A stretch of DNA of 64,000 nucleotides from Panax quinquefolius. Lineage: Eukaryota > Streptophyta > Magnoliopsida > Apiales > Araliaceae. The stretch's first letter is position 1. Each line of letters opens with the position of its first letter. Below are positions 45,323-56,067 of the stretch, piece by piece. Both the position numbers and the translations under genes were made by a program. The stretch spans positions 62,001 through 126,000 of the forward strand of contig JAINUW010000813.1 of NCBI GenBank assembly GCA_020205615.1, written 5' to 3'. A model generated the notes under the pieces. That model was not told the origin of the DNA and did not search any database. It saw only the letters and a program-made list of their open reading frames with translations.

Positions 45323-47161
45323 TGTTAGGTTTGTAATATTCAAGAACGCAATCAAATTGCATAAGAAGTGCGGAAACGTGTAAAAATCAGAGTTTAAAAA
45401 ATTTTACAAACCATATACCCGGATCACCCTTTATACATAATTATTAATTAAACGAAAAGATAAAGAATAAAATCATACCCTTGAAGATCGAGCTTCATCA
45501 GGTACAAGTTCACCTCCAATCCTTTTCGCGTTCAACTTGAATCCATCGGGTTTGGTTCCTTCCTTTGATCAACATTAGCCAACCAATTGTTTGGCCTCTA
45601 GAGGTGATCTACCAAGGAAGAAGAAGGATTTAAGAAGATGGGTGGTTGGCTAAACCCTAATTTTTCTATCTCTATAGAAAAAGAGCGTACTCTCCAACTC
45701 TTGGAATAACGTATATCAGATATCTGATATAAGACTCCTCTTATAAAGATATCAAGTAACCCTATTAAAATAAGGTATATTTAATTAAACTCTTTTAATT
45801 AAATGGGCTCCCTAATCTTATTAGGGATAATTAATTAAACTCCTTTAATTAATTTTCCCTCCTAATCCTATTAGGAATAAATGAGAGTACTTATATTAAA
45901 TTAATTCCTAAACTCTTTTAGAAATTAAAATAATAATAATTGTAATAATATTAATAAGACTCCTCTTATTAATTTATATTTAATATTTCTAAAATATTAA
46001 ATAATAATATTAAGCTATTTAATTTATTCTATCACCATAGATTAAATTAAATATACTTAACATATTATTACGATTTTGCCATTAACTTCTTAAATAATTA
46101 TTCTTCCTTTTATGGTGTGACCCTTTAGGTTCTCCATATTAAAAGGTTGTGAATAAATCAATTAGAATAATTATAATCTTATTTAAATAAATAAATTAAA
46201 CAATTAATTTATTTAAATAAATAATATTTATTCTACAATAGGATAAGCCTCCTAGCGATCAACGACTTTCCGGATAATATAGATTTCAACATTAATCATT
46301 AAAGAACCTTTGAGTAAATAGTTACCGTACAATTCAATCCTTCCACCATACAATGTCCCAATTAAATATAAGACATGGAATTCTTTGTCAAGTCTTATTT
46401 TATTTAATTATATGTATTTCGATCCTTAAATGCACAACTTCAAATAATGCAAATTAGAAACTCCTTTCTAATTTCATTACGCCGCCAAGGACTTTGGGTT
46501 GTCATTTATCGAATCACATAGGACATTTCTCTTCTTTTAATAAGTGGTAGATTCTTTATTGATCATACATTATCTCCATGTACAACTTATTATACCCAAG
46601 CATACCCTTTGATATACCCTAAGGGTCTTTAGGAATAAGTCAAAGTATAACTCATCATACACAAGATACTATGATGATCTCAAGTCCAAGGATCACTTGT
46701 ACTACTATCACTACAGGAATTCCTATTGATAGGCAAGTAAAACTCCATTAGGTATTCCTTAGCGAGCCACGTTCAGTGAACTTATTCTCTAATAAGCACC
46801 TACATACTTGATTTAGTGTCTGCACACAAATGATCATGAGATCAATCATCCTCATCCAATGAGCAAGCAACGTATGTACCAATCTATCCGGATTCACTAA
46901 TCCCCAATTTAGTAATCCAATGATTGGGAACTATTTTAGTTTTAAGCTTTCTAAGAATTTAGATCTCATTAGAATGATCATCATCATTATTCTAAAAGCA
47001 TTGCTTAAAACTATGGGTTTATCACATATTATAAAACAGCATCATGTAGATAATTAAAAGCCTTTAATAAATTAATACTTTTTATTAATAAATGAATAAG
47101 ATTGTTACAAAGTATATGTTTTATCATCAAACATGATTGGCTTGTGTGTATACTACTTTCA
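45323..47161 (-). mobile_element. Solo LTR (1839 bp), copia-like, with TSD TACAT
   Basis: TGTTAGGTTTG...CTACTTTCA flanked by TACAT at 45318-45322 and 47162-47166. On the minus strand it reads with an AATTAGGGTTTAGCC leader and TTTCCGCACTTC near its end, as copia LTRs do. No internal region remains, as expected after LTR-LTR recombination. Confidence 0.9.
45712..46003. repeat. CTCY-tetraloop hairpin array
   Basis: Adjacent inverted repeats: 20-bp palindrome (45712-45731); TATAAGA/TCTTATA (45728-45745); ATTTAATTAAA/TTTAATTAAAT (45779-45804); CCCTAAT/ATTAGGG (45810-45826); AATTAATTAAA pair (45829-45854); TCCTAAT/ATTAGGA (45860-45876); CTAAA/TTTAG (45908-45921); ATTAATAAGA pair (45950-45973); TATTTAATATTT pair (45977-46003). 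Loops are CTCC, CTCT, CTT, CCT or CTA. Another AAATTAGAAA-CTCC hairpin is at 46451-46474. Confidence 0.9.
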
Positions 47162-49747
47162 TACATCACCTATTCCGAGTCACCAAATACATGGTACAGA
47201 ATACAAATACAATCTTTAATATACAACAAGAGAGCTGTGAGTTTTAATACAAATATTATCTTCTAGACAATATCCACTCTCAGAATAAGTCCTCATTACA
47301 TTTATTGTTACACTATTTAATAGAATAGTGAGGACTACTAATACTATCATCTAGACTGTCACTCCGTTCCCCGACTAGTCCCGGCTACGTTCTCATTTCC
47401 TAAAGAGAATAGTGAAAGAAAGGGTGAGCTCAACTAGCCCAGTAAGAAATATTATGACTAAGATAATGTAGAATAAATTATCATTAGTCTTCAACAGTGT
47501 TAAACTGATAAAATACAATACACATCAAGTTTAACTCCAGCGGAACATGCAATCCATTAAAAAAGTCAAGTAAAGAATAAAATCTACTATCTTTTATGAT
47601 TTAAAAGGTTTTTCATCACTTTTATTGTTGGGACTCAGCTTAATAAATAATCCACATCATCCTTGCACTACGGCCAAGGATATTCATTAGTATCACAACC
47701 ACAAATTATCCATGCACTATGGGCCAAAGATATTTGTGTATTCATCAATGGTCATGATCATGCCAACAACTGTCCATCAATGCACTACGGGCCAATGAGG
47801 ACTTTTACCACATCATTTGTAACATTACGGTCATGATTACACCGAAAAATCCCTGGTCATAATCATACCAAGTCCATCTATGCACTACAGGCCACAGATG
47901 ACTTTCAACAAAATATAAATATGAGGATTATGACAATGATATAAGAATTCAATTAAACAAGTTCAAGAAATAATTTATTCAGGAACTAATAACGTCCAAA
48001 TTGTCAATATGATACTTCTTTGTAGAGTAAAATTCAAGAATGCTCAGAAAAATATTTTCACAAAAAGATACTAGATAAAGCGCAAATATCAAGGATATTC
48101 TACTAATTTCATGGATTATAGAAGTCAAAACTTTAACCAACTGAGTATAATAAAGAATGAAATAACAAAAGAAATCACCATGCATGCGGTATTTTGATGT
48201 ATGCAAAGTTATTCCAATAGAATAATAAATAACGGAACCAGGTCAGGCGTAACACGCACCGACAGGATATTCCAACTAATAATAAAGAATGGAATAATAG
48301 AAGAATTTCACCAAGTATAGAGTAGCCCGTGTATACAGGTTATTCCAACAGAATAATAAATAATGGAATAACAGAAGAATTTCACCAAGTATAGGGTAGA
48401 CCAGCAGATATCTAAGTTATTCCAACAGAATAGTAAAGAATGGAATAACAGAAGAATTTCACCAAGTATACCACGTATACAGGTTATTCCAACAGAATAA
48501 TAAAGAATGGAATAATAGAATAATTTCACCAAGTATACCACGTATACAGGTTATTCCAACAGAATAATAAAGAATGGAATATCCGAACTTCTCTTCATGA
48601 ATACGAAAGAAATAATACCCCTTACAATAAAAGAAACTTGATATCGGAGTAGTGAAGTAGCAGAATACTTTTCTTCTTTCTCTCTATAGTTTCTCTATCT
48701 AGAGTTTCAGAGAATTCGTAAGAAATAATGAAGGAATGAGCTTCTATTTATAGAAGAATGGACTGAATAGTAACCAATCCATGAACGGTCCAGATAGATT
48801 TACTTTAAACAGACGGTCCAGATTGGTTTACAATAAAATATAATATATTCTATTTATAATATAATAAAACGAATAACTTTATAAAAGTATTCTATTTTAT
48901 ATAAAAAGATTTTACTATGCAAACACTATGCAGTCACTATGCAAATACTATGCATAATAAAATATAATATATTCTAATTATTGTATAATAAAACAGATAA
49001 CTTTATAAAAGTATTATGTTTTATATAAAAGATTTTACTATTAGCTTTAATAAAACGAATAACTTTATAAAAGTATTTTGTTTTATATAAAAAACTTTTC
49101 TGTTTTATTACATTAATAATACTAATAAAACAAAACTTCATCATCATTATTATTATTCACACTATTAATCGACCAAAGTCATTCCCGTGAAAGAGGGGCT
49201 TTCGATAAGGGTTTCTCCCTATCGGCCTTGTTAATTAGGTGACCAAACCTCTCCTGGCAGAACTTCTAGACATTGTTAATAATGCAAATAATAATATTAA
49301 TAACTCTGTCATCTCAATTATTGATTTAATAATATATAAAATATCAACAATAATTGAATAAAATGGAATGACTTCTCACGTAAGCATCAATAATCAACAC
49401 CGTGTGCTACTATGCAACCACACGTGTTCTTGTAATTTTAGCACCAGGTGTTTCAACAGTTAACGGTAAAACATTCGCCGTTATTTTCATAAAAAATATT
49501 TTTGTCGTTTTCTCAATCCGACAATAATTCCGTTGTGGGGTCCACGAATGATTGTGTCGTTGTACGAATATTCCCTGTTTAAAACGAATATTTCCCGACC
49601 AATCGAATATTATATAACAACTTGCGTACTTTGCAAAATTTATAAATATTACCCACAACTATAACATTATATCAAATTTATTCCATAATATTCATAAATG
49701 ATATTTATAGAAAATACATTTTTATTAATAAAAGTTGGGGTCTTACA

Positions 49748-49762
49748 ATCTCCCCTTCTTAT
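49748..49762 (-). promoter_or_regulatory. Polypurine tract, element C
   Basis: Minus-strand AAGAAGGGGAGATTG type sequence immediately before the 3' LTR start TGTAAGACCCC. Confidence 0.85.
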
Positions 49763-51108
49763 GAAATTTCGCACTCGAAATTAGGGTACATACCTAATAT
49801 GTCGAAGAGGTAAGGATACCTTGATTTCATTTCAGATTCTAACTCCCAGGTCACTTCCTCAACATCATGGTTCCTCCATAAAACTTTAACTTGAGGTATA
49901 ACCTTGGAGCGTAGAATATGTTCCTTCTTATCCAAGATTTGAACAGGAACCTCTTCATACGTTAAATCTTCCGCTATTTTGTCCAGTTCTAACTCAATAA
50001 TGTGGTTCGGGTCTTTCACATATTTACGTAACATGGATATATAAAAAATGTTATGAACACGAGACATACTTAGCGGTAAAGAAATTCTATTGGCTACAAT
50101 CCCTACTCGATCGAGGATTACAAATGGGCCAATAAATCGAGGATTGAACTTTCCTCTCTTTCTAAATCTCGTAACTCCATTCCATGGAGCAACACGTAAC
50201 AACACATGATCTCCAATATCGAATTCCACATCCTTTTGATGAAGATCAGCATAACTCTTTTGTCGGTCTTGTGAGGTTTTTATATGTTGCCGGATCATTT
50301 GTATCTTTTTCGTAGTCATACATACTAACTCTGGTCCCAACAACGTTGCTTCACCCACCTCAACCCAGCATACTAGAGAACGACAATTTCTTCCATACAA
50401 CGCTTCGAATGGAGCCATGCCAATACTTGTTTGATAACTGTTATTGTAGGAAAACTCCACCAATGGTAAGAACTTGTCCCAACTTCCCTTGAAGTCAAGG
50501 ACACAGAGTCTTAATAAATCTTCAAGAGTTTGAATAGTCCTCTCTGATTGTCCGTCTGTCTGAGGATGATATGCCGAACTAAATCGTAAATCCATGCCCA
50601 TAGCTTTTTGCAAACTAACCTAAAATCATGAAGTGAATCTTGAGTCTCGATCAGAAACTATGGATACTGGCATACCATGCAATCTTACAACCTCGTTAAT
50701 GTACATACGAGTAAGACGTTCAAGTGTATAAGTTTCTCGTATAGGTAAGAAATGAGCAGACTTGGGCAATCTATCAACAATGACCCAAATTACATCTATA
50801 CCCTGAGAAACCCTGGGAAGACCAGTAATGAAATCCATGGTAATGTGCTCCCACTTCCATTCTGGAATTTAAAGTGGTTGCAATGGACCTTTTGGTACTT
50901 GATGCTCCGTCTTGACTCGTTGACACGTTAGACACCTTGAGATAAATAGCGCTATCTCTCTCTTCATATTGCCCCACCAAAATGTATGTCAAAGATCATG
51001 ATACATTTTAGTACTACCAGGATGGATTGCAAATGGTGTGTTATGCGCCTCCATCATGATTTTATATTTTAACTCAGGGTCGTTAGGAACATAAAGTCTG
51101 GAGTTGAC
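49756..51108 (-). pseudogene. C integrase with C-terminal chromodomain-like tail
   Basis: Minus strand: HNTPFAIHPG and FISRCLTCQRVK (His-Cys zinc part, about 51030-50920), MDFITGLP (first Asp, 50838), IVSDRDSRF (second Asp, about 50655), YHPQTDGQSERTIQTLE (Glu, about 50570), APFEALYGRNC, then the GKFNPRFIGPF tail and VKVLWRNHDVEEVTWE, which is chromodomain-like. Stops near 51106, 50990, 50873 and 50615-50625 break it. The last 284 codons are open. Such tails direct chromovirus insertion to heterochromatin. Confidence 0.9.
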
Positions 51109-52556
51109 TCAAAGTATTTTTTCTTCATCGATTCTTGCTTCCGGTATAGCACCTTCTTGTACTTTCTTCCTCATATGCATCAGCTCTAGGTCTGTAGCTT
51201 GAGCAGCTTTAACTTTATTGATTAAAGTCGGTTCCACTAGTATATTTTCCATCATCACTTGGGTCCCTGGAGTCTTTATCTCTATCTCCATTCTTTGCAA
51301 GTCATACAAAATGGGCCTTTGCGTTGACAATATCGCACTCGTACCCGCATATGATCTTCTACTCAATGCGTCAGCTACCACGTTAGCTTTTCTAGGATGG
51401 TATTGGATGGTATGATCATAATCTTTCAACAGTTCAAGCCAACGTCGTTGTCGCATGTTTAGTTCATTTTGAGTAAAGGAATATTTAAGGCTTTTATGAT
51501 CCGTAAAGATCTCCACTTTCTACCCATACAAGTAATGCCTCCAAATTTTAAGTGCGAAGACAACAGTTGCCAACTCTAGACCATGAGAAGGATAATTCCT
51601 CTCATATTCTTTGAGTTGTCGAGAGGCATAGACTATGACTTTCCCATGTTGCATGAGAACACATCCTAACCCTTTGCCTGAAGCATCACTGTAGATGACA
51701 AATCCCTCCGACCCAGATGGTATTGTCAGAACAGGTGCTGAAATGAGTCTTCTCTTGAGTTCTTGAAAACTCTTCTCACATTCCTCGTTCCAACCGAATT
51801 TTGTATCTTTCTGAGTCAGCTGAGTTAAGGGAGTAGCGATTCGAGAAAACCCTTCTACGAATCTCCGATAATAACCAGCTAAGTCGAGAAAGCTACGTAC
51901 GTCGATCAGTGATTTAGGTTGCTCCCAGCTTTGAATAGCTTCAATATTTGTTGGGTCAATAGATATTCCATGACTTGATACCATGTGCCCAAGGAATGCT
52001 ACTTCCTCAAGCCAGAACTCGCATTTCTTCAACTTGGCATAAAGCTTATATTCACGAAGCTTTTGGAGTATCAGCCTGAAGTGTTGCTCATGATCTTCAC
52101 GGCTTTTGGAATAAATAAGGATGTCATCAATAAAGACGACCACAAAGTGATCCAAATATTCCTTGAATACTCGGTTCATCATATCCATGAAGGCAACAGG
52201 AGCATTAGTCAATCCAAAAGACATGACTAGGAATTTATAATGCCCATACCGAGTTCTGAAAGCCGTCTTTGGAATGTCATCGGTTCTAATCATCAATTGG
52301 TGATATCCGAAATGGAGATCAATCTTTGAAAATAATTTGGCACCTTGCAACTGGTCAAACAGGTCATCAATACAAAGTCAAATACTCCCATCTTTCTTCT
52401 TCACGAATAGAACAGGAGCACCCCAAGGAGAAGTACTAGGACGAATAAAGCCAATGTCTAACAATTCCTGCAGTTGGGTCTTTAACTCTTGAAGTTCAAT
52501 AGGAGCCATTCGATATGGGGCTTTGGAAATGGGTTTTGTACTTGGTTCAAGGTCGA
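51109..52556 (-). pseudogene. C reverse transcriptase and RNase H, N-terminally truncated
   Basis: Minus strand: [40 protein letters not shown], then a stop and [10 protein letters not shown]. The segment between LCID and IDDLF (about 17 residues containing YRELNK in the family) is missing. Then [18 protein letters not shown], the catalytic box [12 protein letters not shown] (about 52125), [11 protein letters not shown], and RNase H with [24 protein letters not shown] and [10 protein letters not shown]. Stop at 51517. gag and protease are absent upstream, where LTR sequence is fused. Confidence 0.9.
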
Positions 52557-53451
52557 ATAATATAATAAAACGAATAACTTTATAAAAGTATTCTATTTTA
52601 TATAAAAAGATTTTACTATGCAAACACTATGCAGGCACTATGCAAACAGTATGCATAATAAAATATAATATATTCTAATTATTGTGTATTAAAATAGATA
52701 AATTTATAAAAGTATTCTGTTTTATATAAAAAGATTTTACTATTAGCCTAATAAAACGACTAACTTTATAAAAGTATTCTGTTTTATATAAAAAGGTTTT
52801 CTGTTTTATTACATTAATAATACTAATAAAACAAAACTTCATCATCATTATTATTATTCACACTATTAATCGACCAGGTCATTCCCAGGAAAGAGGGGGC
52901 TTTCCAATAAGGATTTCTCCCTATTGGCGTGCAATTAGGTGACCAAACCTCTCCTTCGCAGAACTTCTAGACATCGTTAACAATGCAAATAATAATATTA
53001 ATAACTCTGTCATCTTAATTATTGATTTAATAATATATAAAATATCGACAATAATTTAATAAAACTGAATGACTTCTCACGTAAGCATCAATAATCCATA
53101 CCGTGTGCTACTATGCAACCACGCGTATTGTTGTACATTTTTAACAGGTGTGTTTCAACAAGTTAATCAGTAAAACTTCCACCGTTATTTTTATAAATAA
53201 TATTTTTTCATTTTCTCAATCCGGATAATAATTCCGTGGGGTCCACCAATGATTGTGTCGTCATACCTAATATTCCCACATTTTAAAACTAATATTCCCC
53301 ACCAATCGAATATTATATAACAACTTGCGTGCTTTTGCAAAATTTAAAAATATTACCCACAACTATAACATTATATAAAATTTATTCCGTAGTATTCAAA
53401 AATGATATTTATAGAAAATACATTTTTATTCATAAAAGTTGGAGTCTTACA
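52557..53451 (-). mobile_element. C 5' LTR remnant (first 895 bp)
   Basis: Collinear with 48861-49747 of the 3' LTR. It is joined to RT at about 52556 inside ATAATATAATAAAACG, where the LTR copy at 48861 continues instead. GAAA-loop hairpin at 52904-52927. Confidence 0.9.
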
Positions 53452-56067
53452 GGTTTCATTCTTTATTATTATGTGGAAATATCATGTCTATGTGGATTAC
53501 GCATGACCTGGTTCCATTCTTTATTATTACATTGAATAACTCGTCTGTCATGGCCTCACCGCATGCATGGTGAATTCTTCTATTATTCCATTCTTTATTA
53601 TTCTGTTGGAATAACCTGTCTATGTGGATTACCGCATGAATGGTGAATGATCCTTTGTATTCATTCCATATTAAATTGTGGAAATGATCTGTCTACATGG
53701 ATTACTGCATGGCGGGTTAAAATCCATTTACAGTTTCGTAATTTTTCTGAGCCTCAAAAATTCTGAAAAATTTGAAATGGTAATTTGATGAGTTTTCTAG
53801 ATTGTGTCCAACAATGGCGTTTTTTGGATGTATAGATTAGGAGTTATGAATTTTATGGAAAAACACTATTTTAAAAGTAAACCCTTATAACTCCTTGTGG
53901 TTAACTCCAAAATTGGTGAAATTTTTATTGGGAGTACATGTATATAACTGAAGTATACACTGTAAATTTTAGAATTTTTGGACAAAAGTACAATTTATGA
54001 TAAATGTCTAAATATTCGGCAGTTTTGGCCATATGAAAAATAGTAAATAATTTTTAAGAATTTCGAGAAAAATATATGTTCAATATTGGACTATATTTTG
54101 TTAAATCTCAGAAAATAAATATTTTTGGGACTGATTTGGTATTTTTATGAAAATAAACTAGTTATGAGTAAATTAATTAAATATGTTATGTGAAGTAACA
54201 AAATTGGAAAATAGGATTTTCGGGCTTGGGAATCCTATATAGGGTATATGCAGATTTTTGATGAGGGAATTGATCATTGGTGATGAAATCTTATGAGTAT
54301 GACATTTTTGAATGATTAAATGCATTATTTGGTAAAGTGTAAACAATTGAAATAAATTATTTATAAGTTTAAGAAGTGATTAAAATATTATTTTAATATT
54401 AATAATATTAGATTATGAGTTTAATAAGTGATTGATAATATTTGGATAAATTTAAAGTCTTTACATTTATCTTTGTTTTTCGTTTGATTAATGCCTATAT
54501 ATCATTGTCATCATCCTCATGCTTATATTATGATGAAAGTCATCTTTGGCTTACGTGCAAAGATGGACTGTTAATTATTGGTCTTATAGTTGAATATCTT
54601 TAGGGTATATGCAGATTTTTGATGAGGGATTTGACCATCGGTGATGAAATCTTATGAGTATGACATTTTTGAATGATTAAATGCATTATTTGGTAAAGTA
54701 TAAACATTTGAAATAAATTATTTATAAGTTTAAGAAGTTATTAAAATATTGTTATAATATTAATAATATTAGATTATGAGTTTAATAAGTGATTGATAAT
54801 ATTTAGATAAATTTAAAGTCTTTAATATTTATCCTTGTTTTTGTTTGATTAATGCATATATATCATTGTCATCATCCTCATGCTTATATTATGATGAAAG
54901 TAATCTTTGGCTTACGTGCAAAGATGGACTGTTAATTATTGGTCTTACAGTTGAATATCTTTGGTTTACGTGAAAAGATTGACTGTTGATTATTGGTTTT
55001 ACAGTTGTATATCTTTGGCTTACGTGCAAAGATGGACTGTTGATTATTGGTTTTACAGTTGTATATCTTTGGCTTACGTGCAAAGATGGAGTGTTGATTA
55101 TTAGTTTTATAGTTGTATATCTTTGGTTTACGTGCAAAGATGAACTATTGATTGATGAGTATATTTGGCTTATGTGCATAGATGAACTGTTTATTGGTAT
55201 GATTATGACCGGGGATCATTCGGTATAATTATGACCCGTAATGTTATAGATGATGTGGTAAAAGTCATCATTGGCGCGTAGTGTAATCGATGGATGATTA
55301 TTGGTATGATTATAACCGAGGATTATTCGGTATAATCATGACCATTGATGATTACATGAATATCTTCGTCAGTAAAGTGTGGATGATTCGATGATGTGGA
55401 TTATTTATTGTCGAGTCTCGGCGATAAAATATTGATTATACACTTTTAATTCGTAAAAGATAGTAGATATCATGCTCTACTTGACTCTTCTAAAATACAG
55501 TTGTATGTCTTTGGCCTGTTGTGCAAAGAATAAATTGTTAATGAATATCTTTGGCCGTAGTGCAATGATGAATTTAATAGTATGATTATGAGCAGGAACT
55601 GTGATTTGGTATAACCATGATTTTTGATGTTTTAGGTGAAGATAGGTGATAAAAAGTATCTTCGTCTTGGGTGCGAAGAGGAATTTAGAATCACAATTAT
55701 GATTATGAGTTATTCATATGATTGTGGACAGGAATTGTTGATTGATGTTACAGGGATAAAACATTATTGGTGGACTTTTAACATGGAGAAGATAATAGAC
55801 CTGATGGTCTATTTGACTCTTCTAATGGATTGCTCGTTCCGCTGCAACTATGGTTGAAAAGTTTTATCATCTACCATATGTTCTAAATCTCTGATTTATT
55901 ATTGACGAAAACTATTGATAATTTATTTATCTTTAGTCATGATATTCTTTACCGGGCTATTTGTACTCACCCTTTGCTTCACAATTCCTTTCAGGTAATA
56001 AGAGTGTAGCTGGGTCGAGCGGGGATAACAGGGAAATAGTGTGATGGTCCGAGACTGTCAAAGTTTG
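53452..56067 (+). mobile_element. B3 3' LTR, right part, truncated
   Basis: Resumes in the TTATTCCA array and follows B1 to GAGACTGTCAAAGTTT; the last about 420 bp are missing, replaced by element D. Contains a 361-bp tandem duplication (54241-54962). Confidence 0.9.
54241..54962 (+). repeat. 361-bp tandem duplication in B3 LTR
   Basis: AGGGTATATGCAGATTTTTG starts at 54241 and again at 54602; the copies are nearly identical. The break falls after GAATATCTTT in a hairpin unit. Not present in B1. Confidence 0.9.

Larger units (their letters stand above)
45296..49747 (-). mobile_element. C 3' LTR
   Basis: About 2.6 kb of LTR plus the 1839-bp solo LTR inserted 27 bp from its end. Contains TTATTCCA hairpins (48190-48590), TATA (48744-48752, minus) in CTTCTATTTATAGAAG, conserved-loop hairpins (47640-47910) with ATCCTTG/CAAGGAT at 47659-47681, and three short AT-rich repeats of ACTTTATAAAAGTATT type at 48880-49100. 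Confidence 0.9.
45296..53451 (-). mobile_element. C: Tekay/Del-type chromovirus in reverse, internally deleted
   Basis: Read on the minus strand: 5' LTR remnant (53451-52557), pol from RT onward (52556-49756), polypurine tract, 3' LTR (49747-45296). The rest of the 5' LTR, primer site, gag and protease are deleted. The 3' LTR contains a solo LTR. Ends are TGTAAGAC and GGGCGTCACA on the minus strand. It is a candidate relative of the enzyme source for B elements. Confidence 0.93.
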
